From NCBI RefSeq assembly GCF_002812045.1, contig NZ_NPEG01000001.1:744001-808000 (forward strand): a DNA stretch of 64,000 bases. Direction: 5' to 3'. Each line of letters starts with the position of its first letter. Within the stretch, counting starts at the first letter, position 1. The notes under the pieces are model-generated. The model made no database searches. It had not been told where the DNA came from and worked only from the letters and a program-made list of their open reading frames with translations. Source of the stretch: Leptospira haakeii (GTDB taxonomy: Bacteria > Spirochaetota > Leptospiria > Leptospirales > Leptospiraceae). This document shows positions 38,997 to 46,880 of this stretch, in pieces. A program made the position numbers and the translations under genes.

Positions 38997-39583
38997 AATT
39001 CATTCCTTACAAACGGATCCTTTTTCTAATTCTGATCTTAGCTGAGTTAGTTGGTTGTATCCAGATGGGAGCAAGTGGTAGGGCCCTAGTCCGTAGGAAT
39101 CCGGAACCTTATCCAACCGGGATCGGAATTCCACCTGACAATGATGTTCATCTGAATGGTGCAAATTTCAGGGACCCTTCTATCCATTATGGAGAATCAT
39201 CCACTAAGTTGAGGACGGGAGGTTTTGACGGTTATATCCGAACCACAACTTCTTTTCCTCATAAGGATATGTTTCATGCTTCTTTAGATGGTTGGGATTG
39301 GTCTGAGTATAGGATCGTAAAATTCCAAGGAGAAAGTAAGGGTTGTCAATTCGGTGTACGTTTGTTTCTTCCCATTAAACGAGGGTCTAACGATGCATTC
39401 ATTCCGATCCATTTTACTTTCGGTAACAAAAGTTTTTACGAAGACTTAGGTGAGCAGATGAAGTTGAATTCTATTGAAGCTTTATTCGATAGTAGGCTGG
39501 ACGTGGAGTACACCGCCTATATCTTCGGATTATTCAGAAGAAAATGTCTGAGGTTTCAAAGTTATGGCATCCAAAAATTCTAA
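38993..39583 (+). CDS. Lipoprotein of unknown function
   Basis: A 196-residue protein with signal peptide KRILFLILILAELVGC (lipobox LVGC). The mature part has no family I recognise: PYPTGIGIPPDNDVHLNGA, a central TTSFPHKDMFHASLDGW, and a C-terminal segment (VEYTAYIFGLFRRKCLRF) that resembles the end of the preceding TRL-like protein (SYKSFIFALYFEKCTRV). The shared pattern suggests the two lipoproteins are related or form a pair. The start overlaps the previous stop; the end overlaps the DUF423 gene by 20 bases. Confidence 0.7.
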   Translation: MKFIPYKRILFLILILAELVGCIQMGASGRALVRRNPEPYPTGIGIPPDNDVHLNGANFRDPSIHYGESSTKLRTGGFDGYIRTTTSFPHKDMFHASLDGWDWSEYRIVKFQGESKGCQFGVRLFLPIKRGSNDAFIPIHFTFGNKSFYEDLGEQMKLNSIEALFDSRLDVEYTAYIFGLFRRKCLRFQSYGIQKF

Positions 39584-39953
39584 CTCTATTCCATTATTCT
39601 TATCCGCTATTTTAGGTTTTTTAGCAGTGGCTCTCGGAGCATTCGGAGCTCACGGATTAAAATCAGTATTAGCTCCTGATTTACTTATCATTTATGAAAC
39701 TGGAGCAAGATATCATCTTATCCATGCAGTAGTTTTACTCGTACTATCATTGAGCGGAAAACTTTCAGAATCCAAGTTTAGAAGGATCGGTTTTTGGCTA
39801 ATCTTCACTGGGATCTTAATCTTCTCGGGTTCATTATACGCACTTTCTTTAACTGGGATCAGAGTTTTAGGCGCAATCACTCCTTTTGGAGGATTAGCAT
39901 TTTTAACCGGTTGGGTATCGATCGCTTACTCCGCTTTTTCTGATAAAGAATAA
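39564..39953 (+). CDS. DUF423 family inner-membrane protein
   Basis: A 129-residue protein with four membrane helices. The family motif is clear: AILGFLAVALGAFGAHGLKS, then YETGARYHLIHAVVLLVL and GAITPFGGLAFLTGW. DUF423 proteins (YgdD in E. coli) are of unknown function. The ATG overlaps the end of the lipoprotein gene by 20 bases, in another frame, so it probably belongs to the same transcript (three overlapping genes 38616-39953). The convergent neighbour ends five bases further. Confidence 0.9.
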   Translation: MASKNSNSIPLFLSAILGFLAVALGAFGAHGLKSVLAPDLLIIYETGARYHLIHAVVLLVLSLSGKLSESKFRRIGFWLIFTGILIFSGSLYALSLTGIRVLGAITPFGGLAFLTGWVSIAYSAFSDKE

Positions 39954-39958
39954 GTTTT

Positions 39959-40606
39959 CTATCTGGTAATATGGAAATTAAAATCCGTATTACCAAAAGT
40001 TCCGTACAATCTTAGCCAAAGTGGAAGTATCATTTCGGTTGCTCTAGCTCCAGTGATATCTCCTAGGTCGATGATATTCTTCCAACCGAAATCCTTAGCT
40101 AAAAGGTCCGAAACTTTTTTCTTTGCATCCGGATCATTTCCACAAATGAATACATCATGTTCTCCCGGAACTCCGGAAGCGTTTACCATAATAGTACAAT
40201 TCATTGTGTTAAGAGTCTTAACCACTTTCAGATCTGGAAAAGATTTTTGGATGGTTTCTCCTAAGGAATCATTCGTGCCGAAAATTAAACCGGGCGGTCT
40301 TCCTTTGGAAAAATCGAGTGCGTTTGCGAGATCTACTAAAACTTTTCCTTTAAGGGTTTCTTCTCCAGCGGATTTTAAAACTTCTACACTGACCTCACCT
40401 TTTGTACAATTGAATAGAATGTCTCCGAAAGAGGCTGCGTCCTTGAAAGTTCCTTGAGAAGCTTTGTTTCCGGACCTAGAAACCCATTGGGCTGCCTTTT
40501 CATTTGTGGCGGAACGAGATCCCATTTTTACCTCGTGTCCTTTTTCGATTAGTTTACTGCCAATGGTTTCTCCAACCATTCCGGTCCCTAAAACTCCGAT
40601 TTTCAT
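39959..40606 (-). CDS. NADP(H)-binding reductase, F420-NADP oxidoreductase-like
   Basis: A 215-residue Rossmann-fold protein. MKIGVLGTGMVGETIGSKL gives the GxGxxG nucleotide site, followed by EVKMGSRSATNEKA, where Ser-Arg fits NADP. LVDLANALDFSKGRPPG and KTLNTMNCTIMVNASGVPG are typical of F420-dependent NADP reductase-like proteins. No F420 synthesis genes are in view, and the family contains many enzymes that do not use F420, so the substrate is left open. It diverges from the PhzF gene. Confidence 0.8.
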   Translation of the reverse strand: MKIGVLGTGMVGETIGSKLIEKGHEVKMGSRSATNEKAAQWVSRSGNKASQGTFKDAASFGDILFNCTKGEVSVEVLKSAGEETLKGKVLVDLANALDFSKGRPPGLIFGTNDSLGETIQKSFPDLKVVKTLNTMNCTIMVNASGVPGEHDVFICGNDPDAKKKVSDLLAKDFGWKNIIDLGDITGARATEMILPLWLRLYGTFGNTDFNFHITR

Positions 40607-40772
40607 TTATTTCTCCAAGGGTATAATTTCAAAATTGTCAAACTGGATCGGTTTAACTGTTTTTAGACAAAGGATCTAATGTATTGTTCTTTCTATTCTT
40701 TTTCTGTATTGGAAAAAAGAAATAAAACTGTAACTGTATTCCTTACTAAAATTAGGTAATGATAATCAACGT

Positions 40773-41588
40773 ATGAAGTTAGAATACACGATTTTCCAAA
40801 TAGATGCTTTCACCGATTCCTTATTCAAGGGAAATCCTGCTGCAGTTGTTCCCTGGGAAGGAGAATGGCTGCCGGACTCGAAACTCATTGAGTTAGCAGC
40901 GGAGAATAATCTATCTGAGACTGCATTCTTTCGCTCAAGAAAAGAAAAGGGAGAATATGATCTGAGATGGTTTACTCCTGGTGTAGAAGTGGATCTTTGT
41001 GGTCATGCAACTTTAGCAACCGCTTTTGCAATTTACGAAGTGTTGGAAAATAAATCGGATGTTACTTCTTTAAAATTCCATACTAAGAGCGGGATCTTGG
41101 AAGTGTTTCGGGAGAATGGAAAATACTATTTGGATTTTCCTGCGAGACCCCCTGTAAAGACCGAATATTCTCCGGATGATGTAGCTTCTTGCTTTAATAT
41201 AAAAGCAAAAGAGATCTTAAAAGCTCGAGACATTCTATTCGTTTTTGAAAAAGAATCAGATATTAAAAATTTAATCCCGAATCATGAAGCCTTGAAAAAT
41301 CTTCCATTTTTTGCGGCGATTGTGACTGCTCCGGCAGACAGCGGGAAGTCTTATGATTTTGTTTCCAGATTTTTTGCTCCAGCCAAAGGAGTTCCAGAAG
41401 ATCCGGTAACCGGTTCTTCTCATTGTACATTGATCCCTTTTTGGTCGGAAAAATTCGGGAAAAAGAAACTAAATGCTTACCAAGCTTCTGCAAGAGGTGG
41501 ACATCTAATTTGCGAGAATAGAGGAGAAAGAGTTCGCATAGGAGGAAACTGCAAACTATATCTGACAGGCACTTTTTATTTAGAGTAG
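40773..41588 (+). CDS. PhzF family isomerase/epimerase-like protein
   Basis: A 271-residue protein with the two-barrel diaminopimelate-epimerase fold of PhzF. It opens with YTIFQIDAFTDSLFKGNPAA and has the catalytic Glu in NLSETAFF; DLCGHATLATAFA and EDPVTGSSHCTLIPFW are the usual glycine-rich loops. Most PhzF relatives outside phenazine clusters have unknown substrates, and no phenazine genes occur here. It has no ribosome site before the ATG at 40773. The converging TetR gene ends five bases downstream. Confidence 0.9.
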   Translation: MKLEYTIFQIDAFTDSLFKGNPAAVVPWEGEWLPDSKLIELAAENNLSETAFFRSRKEKGEYDLRWFTPGVEVDLCGHATLATAFAIYEVLENKSDVTSLKFHTKSGILEVFRENGKYYLDFPARPPVKTEYSPDDVASCFNIKAKEILKARDILFVFEKESDIKNLIPNHEALKNLPFFAAIVTAPADSGKSYDFVSRFFAPAKGVPEDPVTGSSHCTLIPFWSEKFGKKKLNAYQASARGGHLICENRGERVRIGGNCKLYLTGTFYLE

Positions 41589-41593
41589 AAGTT

Positions 41594-42244
41594 TTACTTA
41601 TAAGATTTATTCTTCAGACCTGAATCCAAAATTTGTAAAATCTTCTCAGCTTCCTGCAAGGCGTTGTTCTTATTAATTTGTAATAGTTGATTATTCAGTT
41701 GGCATTCGTTAAGAAGAACTGAATATCCATGAACCAAGGACCAGGCTGCAGTTGCCATTTCCCTTGCTTCGAACTTATTGACTTTTTGAGACTCGCAGAT
41801 CAGGACTGTTTCCCAAAGTTTTAAGAAAGAATTCTTACCAGCTTCCGTCAGATCTTCCAAGTCACCCACGGGTCCAAGATCTATATGCCACATTGCTCTG
41901 TAGTAACCAACATTTTCCAAACAAAATGAAATATAAGCAATTCCTAACCTTCTTAATCGATCGAATGGATCAGAAGGAGAAGAAGCATTTTCCGCCTTTG
42001 TAAATTCTTCCGTTATTTTTATAAATCCATCTTTCGAAATTTGAGCAAGAAGGTCTCTATGAGAAGGGAAATGTCTATATGCAGCAGCATGGCTAACTCC
42101 TGCTTCTCTTGCGATCTCTCTAATCGTGAACGCTGAATCTTTACTTATTTCCAAACGTTTTAAGGCCAGTGTTTTTAGGGTTTCTGCCAGATTCCCATGG
42201 TGATAAGAACCTTCCGGCTTTTTCATTTTTTTCTTTGCAGGCAT
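41594..42244 (-). CDS. TetR family transcriptional regulator
   Basis: A 216-residue regulator. The helix-turn-helix is at about residues 28-60 (FTIREIAREAGVSHAAAYRH then FPSHRDLLAQIS), with a helical ligand-binding C-terminal domain (YRAMWHIDLGP, TAAWSLVHGYSVLL) of the WHG type. The ATG at 42244 is preferred; an ATG at 42280 lies inside the operator palindrome. It diverges from the ABA4-like cassette, and an array of overlapping palindromes lies between them, so it very likely controls itself and that cassette. The inducer is unknown. Confidence 0.92.
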   Translation of the reverse strand: MPAKKKMKKPEGSYHHGNLAETLKTLALKRLEISKDSAFTIREIAREAGVSHAAAYRHFPSHRDLLAQISKDGFIKITEEFTKAENASSPSDPFDRLRRLGIAYISFCLENVGYYRAMWHIDLGPVGDLEDLTEAGKNSFLKLWETVLICESQKVNKFEAREMATAAWSLVHGYSVLLNECQLNNQLLQINKNNALQEAEKILQILDSGLKNKSYK

Positions 42245-42260
42245 AAAAAATTTCCCAAAA

Positions 42261-42303
42261 AATGTTGACGTTGGTAACATTTAGTGTTACCAATAGTAAC
42301 ATT
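42261..42303. promoter_or_regulatory. TetR operator array: overlapping palindromes 11 bp apart
   Basis: The core is a perfect 9-5-9 palindrome, TTGGTAACA-TTTAG-TGTTACCAA (42271-42293). The right half TGTTAC (42285-42290) pairs again with GTAACA (42296-42301), and on the left AATGTT (42261-42266) pairs with AACATT (42276-42281). The three centres (about 42271, 42282 and 42293) are 11 bp apart, one helical turn. This favours cooperative binding of TetR dimers on one face of the DNA. The site lies between tetR and the cassette at 42366. Confidence 0.75.
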
Positions 42304-42365
42304 CTCGGATCACTAGTGGATTTTTCAAGTAAATCACAGATCAAATCGGGAAATTAAGAGGTTTT

Positions 42366-42791
42366 ATGACTCCAGAACTAACATTCAAACTAGCCAGCAA
42401 TTTTGCGATTATAGGCTGGTTATTACTTGCGGGTCTGCCAAATGCCCGAGTAACCAAATTATTGGTAAGGAACGGGGTTTGGCCCTTGGTCCTTTCGGGA
42501 TTATATTTATTGATACTTGTATTACATGCAAGAGGAGGATTCGATTTCGGGTCCTTGGAAGGTGTGACCAAACTTTTTTCTAATCCTTGGGTCTTGTTAG
42601 CGGGTTGGGTTCATTATCTTGCATTCGATTTATTTGTTGGAATTTGGGAAACGAAAGAAGCAGAAGTTTTAGGAATTTCCAGATGGATACTCATCCCTTG
42701 TCTGTTCTTTACTTTAATGTTCGGACCAATCGGCTATTTATTATTTCAAATCGTTCGTTGGAAAAAAGGAGGAAGCTATGCAAGCATCTAA
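42366..42791 (+). CDS. ABA4-like (DUF4281) inner-membrane protein
   Basis: A 141-residue protein with four membrane helices. The pattern NPWVLLAGWVHYLAFDLFVG and PCLFFTLMFGPIGYLLFQ is that of DUF4281, named after plant ABA DEFICIENT 4 (neoxanthin synthesis). Bacterial members have no proven role; a pigment or lipid link would be inference. AGAGG precedes the ATG. It is first in a cassette of four overlapping or closely spaced genes (42366-44383) divergent from tetR, and its 3' end overlaps the next gene by 14 bases. Confidence 0.85.
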   Translation: MTPELTFKLASNFAIIGWLLLAGLPNARVTKLLVRNGVWPLVLSGLYLLILVLHARGGFDFGSLEGVTKLFSNPWVLLAGWVHYLAFDLFVGIWETKEAEVLGISRWILIPCLFFTLMFGPIGYLLFQIVRWKKGGSYASI

Positions 42792-43587
42792 CGTTATATA
42801 CCCGAACCATTCTCGATCGGAGGGTTTTTTCTATACTTTAAGAAAGAATAGAAGTTTAAGTTTTTATACTGGGTTGGTGTCTTTACTTTTAATACCAGTC
42901 TACCTTCTTCTTTCCCAACTAGATCCAAGAACTGTTATGGGAATCAATACCTGGATCAAGCCGATCAAGTTCGCGGTTTCGATCGGGATCTTTCTTTGGA
43001 CCATGGCTTGGTTTTTAGACAAGCTCAATGATTTTCCTGTTTTTAGAGATAGAATGGAGAAGTATTTCGTGATCGCTCTCTCGGCAGAATTGATACTGAT
43101 TACTTTGCAAGCGGGTAGAGGTGTGCAATCCCACTTTAATAATTCTACTATTTTTGATTCAATAGTCTATGGGATTATGGGTTTCTTTATTTTTCCCATG
43201 ATGGTAGTGCCAATCTTAATGGATCGAAAATTTAAACTTCTAAGTTCAAAATTTGATCCTAGGATCTTAATCTCGATTAGATTTTCTCTTTGGATATTAG
43301 CGATTGCTTCTATCATTGGGTTTATCATATCCCAAAGGCTTGCTCATGCTGTAGGTGTTCCTGACGGAGGTCCTGGATTACCTCTTGTGAATTGGAGCAA
43401 GAATGGCGGAGATATTCGTATTGCACATTTTGTCGGGATACATGCTTTGCAAGTTCTTCCTTTGTTTGCCTTCTTAGCGATCAAACAAAGTTGGAATACT
43501 TTGAGTGTTAAAATTGTTTCTATAGGGTATGCGATCTTGGTAGGAGCAGTTTTCGTAAATGCGATGTTTGGTCGTCCTTTGATCTAA
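42778..43587 (+). CDS. Seven-helix membrane protein, unknown function
   Basis: A 269-residue integral membrane protein with about seven helices (first at 27-48, last at 245-265). I do not recognise the family. Polar residues sit inside or next to helices: TWIKPIKFAVSIGIFLWTMA, AELILITLQAGRGVQSHFNN and RIAHFVGIHALQVLPLFAF; the conserved-looking His and Arg could form a proton or ligand path. GGAGG lies seven bases before the ATG, inside the ABA4-like gene (14-base overlap). It probably works with the ABA4-like protein in the TetR-controlled cassette. Confidence 0.75.
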   Translation: MQASNVIYPNHSRSEGFFYTLRKNRSLSFYTGLVSLLLIPVYLLLSQLDPRTVMGINTWIKPIKFAVSIGIFLWTMAWFLDKLNDFPVFRDRMEKYFVIALSAELILITLQAGRGVQSHFNNSTIFDSIVYGIMGFFIFPMMVVPILMDRKFKLLSSKFDPRILISIRFSLWILAIASIIGFIISQRLAHAVGVPDGGPGLPLVNWSKNGGDIRIAHFVGIHALQVLPLFAFLAIKQSWNTLSVKIVSIGYAILVGAVFVNAMFGRPLI

Positions 43588-43595
43588 GATATTCT

Positions 43596-44057
43596 ATGGT
43601 TTCTAAAAAATCCAAACAAACTAAAGATAACTCTGAGATCATTTCAGAAATACTAAAACCGCATACGAAAAAAGTTTTAGAAATCATAGACTCTCTCAGG
43701 AAAAAGATCAAAAAAGAATTTCCTGATTTTGAAGAAAGAGGTTATCCAGTTTGGAAGGCAATAGGCTTCAGAGATAAAAACTCAGGTTATGTATGTGGTA
43801 TCTTTCCCTTTTCAGAAAACGTACGTTTAATCTTTGAATGGGGAGTTTTGCTCAAAGATCCGGATAAAATTTTGTTAGGAGATACAAAACAGATCCGTTA
43901 TTTGGAATATTCTTCTAACAAAGAAGTAGATATAAATATCATCAGAGAGTTTTTGGAGCAAAGCTTGGGATTGCCGAAAGGTAAAAAAGAAAAAGAAATG
44001 ATCATAGAAAGTATGGGCTTTATTAAAAAGCTCCCTTCTAAGAAAAGGAAACCATAA
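43596..44057 (+). CDS. DUF1801 protein
   Basis: A 153-residue cytosolic protein of the DUF1801 (YdhG-like) fold: ILKPHTKKVLEIIDSLRKKI near the start, VCGIFPFSENVRLIFEWGVL in the core and a Lys-rich tail. Members are small alpha/beta proteins of unknown role. It follows the seven-helix gene by eight bases and its stop overlaps the YnfA-like start by one base (TAATG). It therefore belongs to the TetR-divergent cassette by position. Codon use looks like its neighbours, with no sign of transfer. Confidence 0.8.
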   Translation: MVSKKSKQTKDNSEIISEILKPHTKKVLEIIDSLRKKIKKEFPDFEERGYPVWKAIGFRDKNSGYVCGIFPFSENVRLIFEWGVLLKDPDKILLGDTKQIRYLEYSSNKEVDINIIREFLEQSLGLPKGKKEKEMIIESMGFIKKLPSKKRKP

Positions 44058-44383
44058 TGGAATATTTTAAATCTATAATGATCTTTATCTTTGCAGGACT
44101 TTGCGAGATAGGCGGTGGATACCTTGTCTGGCTTTGGTATAAGGAATCCAAATCAGTAATCTATTTGATTACTGGCGGATTGATCTTGGCCTTGTATGGA
44201 GTAGTCGCCGCTTTACAAACTTCTTCCTTTGGAAGAGTATATGCAACCTATGGTGGATTTTTTATCGTAATGTCTTTGCTATGGGCTTGGAAGATGGATG
44301 GATTCCAGCCGGACAGATATGATATTATAGGATCATTGATCGCGTTGTTCGGTGTAGCAGTGATCTATTATACGCCCCGATAA
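44057..44383 (+). CDS. YnfA/UPF0060 family small membrane protein
   Basis: A 108-residue protein with four membrane helices: IFIFAGLCEIGGGYLVWLWY, ITGGLILALYGVVAALQT, FGRVYATYGGFFIVMSLLWA and IGSLIALFGVAVIYY. The Glu and Gly-rich first helix and the YAAYGG-like motif (YATYGG) fit UPF0060, distantly like small multidrug resistance exporters. It shares one base with the DUF1801 stop. A TetR repressor upstream plus a small exporter suggests an efflux or stress cassette, which is inference. Confidence 0.88.
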   Translation: MEYFKSIMIFIFAGLCEIGGGYLVWLWYKESKSVIYLITGGLILALYGVVAALQTSSFGRVYATYGGFFIVMSLLWAWKMDGFQPDRYDIIGSLIALFGVAVIYYTPR

Positions 44384-44404
44384 TAGATCTTTAAAGTGAA
44401 AATA

Positions 44405-44743
44405 CTAACCTCTTTCAGTTCCGAAATAAAATTTTCCTTGTTTGCGGATCAGATTCCTTTGGATCAATCCGTCCGCAATGATGAGTAAACCTTGAGCAGC
44501 TGCATGTTTCTGTTCGTCTGGAACATCATTTTGTTTGGACATCAATTCGTGAACGAAAGCTCTACGTTTTGCATCCATTACTCCTAACATGGAGCCGCAA
44601 ACTTTTTTATCTCCCACCAAGAATGCAAGCGCCAAGGTTTGAGGTGGAGTTTCATTGCATAAATAAAACAATGCAAGATTATCAAAGAAGGACAATTCTT
44701 CGAAGGACTTTAGAGTTAATTCTTCTTTATCTTCTCCGCTCAT
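44405..44743 (-). CDS. Solo FliG C-terminal-domain-like protein
   Basis: A 112-residue protein. Its sequence follows the FliG C-terminal domain by eye: FEELSFFDNLALFYLCNE matches FEDILKLDDRSIQLVLRE, TLALAFLVGDKKV matches DLALALKGASDEL, and DAKRRAFVHELMS falls where FliG has its charged torque helix. The last part, HAAAQGLLIIADGLIQRNLI, matches the helix ending RRLEEAGEIVI. The N and middle domains of FliG are absent. The ATG overlaps the stop of the M32 peptidase gene by four bases (ATGA), so the two are co-translated. A motor role is possible but unproven. Confidence 0.6.
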   Translation of the reverse strand: MSGEDKEELTLKSFEELSFFDNLALFYLCNETPPQTLALAFLVGDKKVCGSMLGVMDAKRRAFVHELMSKQNDVPDEQKHAAAQGLLIIADGLIQRNLIRKQGKFYFGTERG

Positions 44744-46272
44744 GCTGACTCCTGTTCTTTGATTTTAGAATCCAGATATTCCACTAAGTATTTGGAATTT
44801 GGTTCTTCTCCGGTTGCTTGTTGGATCAGTTCCTTTGCTTCCAAACTTCTACCCTTACTGTGAACATGTTTTCTAAGCCAATCAAGGAGAGAAGAAGTTT
44901 CTCTGTTTTTCAATTCATCCTTGAACTTAGGATTTTGTTGGAGGAAGGCAGAATAGAGTTGGGCCGCATAAATATTTCCCAAAGAGTATGTAGGGAAATA
45001 GCCAAATGCTCCACCGCTCCAATGAACATCCTGTAAAAATCCTTTAGAATCATCTGGAACATCCACACCTAGCAAGGACTTCATTACCTCTTTCCAAGCT
45101 CCTGAAAGGTCCTTTAATGCGAGTTCCTTTTTAAAAATCGCTCTTTCGATCTGAAACCTTCCGATCACATGTAGATTATAAGTGACCTGGTCCGCTTCCA
45201 CTCGTATCAAAGAGGGTTTGGATTTATTCACAAAAGAATAAAGTTTAGAAAAAGGAAGAGAAGATTCTGAAATGCCTAAGTTCTCCAGAAATAAAGGATA
45301 GATCCCTTCCCAAAATTCTTTCGATCTTCCCACTTGGTTTTCCCAAAGACGACTCTGGGATTCGTGAACACCTAAAGAAACAGAATCTTTTAAAGGAGAA
45401 GGACCTCCAACAATCAAAGAAATGCCTGCCTCATACAATGCATGACCGGTCTCATGTAGAACGGAATAAACGGAAGAAAGAGGATCCGATTCTTCATAAC
45501 GTGTGGTGATCCTTTTATCGAAAGAACCTAAAGAGGTTGAGAATGGATGAGCACTTGAATCTAAACGAAATCCAGACTCAGGCAAACCTAAAAGAACAGG
45601 AAGACTTGTATTAAAAGGAATCTGAGAATCGATCGGAAAATTGCCCTGAAAAGGAAAACTTGCATCCTTCGCTTTTGCAATCAAAGGCACTAAAGATTTT
45701 CTAAGATCAGCAAATAAACTTTCTAAATCGGCTGCTTTTGCTTCCGGTTCATATTCATCTAAAAGAGCGTCATATACTTCTGTGGAATAACCGAAATAGT
45801 CAGCCTTCTGAAAAACAAGATCTACTATCTTTTGTAAGATAGGAAGAAAAGAAGAAGCATCATTCTTCTTTCTTGCATCTACCCAAATAGAATGAGCCTG
45901 GCTTGTGACTTTGGAAAATTCTTCCACCCAAGAGATTGGCAAACAAGAAGAACGATCCAGATCTTTGAACAATAAATATAACTCTCTTTCTCTAAGAGAT
46001 TTACCCGGAGCATCAGAGCGATAGTTTTCTTCTCTAGCTTTCTCCGCTAAACTACGAAACGAATCACCGATAAAAGATTTATGTGCAAGCCCGGAAAGAA
46101 AACTAAGTTGATCGCCTCTTTCACTTAAACCGTCGCTTGGGATACCGATTTCCATGTCCCAATGCAATACACTTCCAATGTTTCTAAGATGGTAAATATT
46201 ACGGAATTCATCCCGATAGGCTTTGAATGCCGGAAGGATATTTTCCCAATTTTGAAGCTCAGATTCCCACAT
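44740..46272 (-). CDS. M32 family carboxypeptidase (Taq type)
   Basis: A 510-residue zinc carboxypeptidase. Key motifs: SVLHETGHALYEAG (HExxH zinc site), SLGVHESQSRLWENQVGRS (the HESQS glutamate ligand region) and RVEADQVTYNLHVIGRFQIE near the C-terminal third. The start is the ATG at 46272. The frame stays open upstream to 46374, but there it runs antisense through the tRNA-Gly gene, so longer starts are unlikely. Family members trim basic or broad C-termini and act in the cytosol. It is coupled by ATGA to the FliG-C-like gene. Confidence 0.93.
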   Translation of the reverse strand: MWESELQNWENILPAFKAYRDEFRNIYHLRNIGSVLHWDMEIGIPSDGLSERGDQLSFLSGLAHKSFIGDSFRSLAEKAREENYRSDAPGKSLRERELYLLFKDLDRSSCLPISWVEEFSKVTSQAHSIWVDARKKNDASSFLPILQKIVDLVFQKADYFGYSTEVYDALLDEYEPEAKAADLESLFADLRKSLVPLIAKAKDASFPFQGNFPIDSQIPFNTSLPVLLGLPESGFRLDSSAHPFSTSLGSFDKRITTRYEESDPLSSVYSVLHETGHALYEAGISLIVGGPSPLKDSVSLGVHESQSRLWENQVGRSKEFWEGIYPLFLENLGISESSLPFSKLYSFVNKSKPSLIRVEADQVTYNLHVIGRFQIERAIFKKELALKDLSGAWKEVMKSLLGVDVPDDSKGFLQDVHWSGGAFGYFPTYSLGNIYAAQLYSAFLQQNPKFKDELKNRETSSLLDWLRKHVHSKGRSLEAKELIQQATGEEPNSKYLVEYLDSKIKEQESA

Positions 46273-46336
46273 ACTTAAAAAACATTCTTTTCGATTGACA
46301 TCTCGTCCACCAACCAAAAACTGACTTTTGTCTATC

Positions 46337-46408
46337 GCGGGCATGGTGTAATGGCTAGCACCGTAGCCTTCCAAGCTTCTAGTGAGGGTTCGAGTCCCTC
46401 TGCCCGCA
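46337..46408 (+). tRNA. tRNA-Gly (anticodon TCC)
   Basis: A 72-base cloverleaf. The acceptor stem GCGGGCA (46337-46343) pairs with TGCCCGC (46401-46407), discriminator A at 46408. The anticodon loop reads CTTCCAA, and the T arm is GAGGG-TTCGAGT-CCCTC. The D loop has the usual TAATGGCTAG. CCA is not encoded. It decodes GGA and GGG. On the opposite strand, the M32 gene begins 64 bases before it. Confidence 0.96.
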
Positions 46409-46479
46409 AAAATTTCCCCTTAACTCAAAACTAAATTTTCATGTTCTTCTTTATTCGAAGGACTCGAGCGTTTTCAATC

Positions 46480-46749
46480 TCAGCCAAAAATCGTATCTAA
46501 ATACATCATAAACACAAACCCAAAGATTAGCGTTAAAGCGGAGAAGTCGTGAAATCCTCTCTTATGAGTTTCCGGAATGATCTCGCCTACTATGATAAAC
46601 AACATTGCACCTGCTGCAAAATTCAAAAGCCCGTCTTCTAATTTTGTAGAAAGTTGTCTGATCGCAAAAACACCTGCTGCTCCAAGACCCGTGCAGAGTC
46701 CTGCGACTAAACTTGCTAAAAATCCTGATAATATGATATTAGAAGACAT
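46480..46749 (-). CDS. Truncated ZIP family metal transporter with internal deletion
   Basis: An 89-residue membrane protein with three helices; complete ZIP transporters have eight and roughly 250-270 residues. Residues 1-45 look like ZIP helices 1-2 (GLCTGLGAAGVFAIRQLS then EDGLLNFAAGAML). From FAAGAML on, it continues with the end of a ZIP protein (FIIVGEIIPETHKRGFHDFS, then GFVFMMYLD). Normal ZIPs carry FAAG(V/A)M in both helix 2 and a later helix, so loss of the segment between the two copies would give exactly this product. The metal site HNxPEG is lost. The frame is intact, so it is either a remnant or a reduced protein. Confidence 0.7.
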   Translation of the reverse strand: MSSNIILSGFLASLVAGLCTGLGAAGVFAIRQLSTKLEDGLLNFAAGAMLFIIVGEIIPETHKRGFHDFSALTLIFGFVFMMYLDTIFG

Positions 46750-46880
46750 GGACCAGGTTTGGATTTTCCCAAAGGAATCCGCAATAGAATTTCTAAATCC
46801 TATTTTGTCAGAAAGTTTTTTCTGGACTTGTTTTTACTTCCTGTTTAAATCTGCCTCATTCTTTATATTGGTGGAGAATT

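Noticed and set aside
40755..40773. Fur-box-like sequence before the PhzF gene
   Set aside because: The first 14 bases fit GATAATGATAATCA with one mismatch, but the last third fails and the gene has no known iron link.
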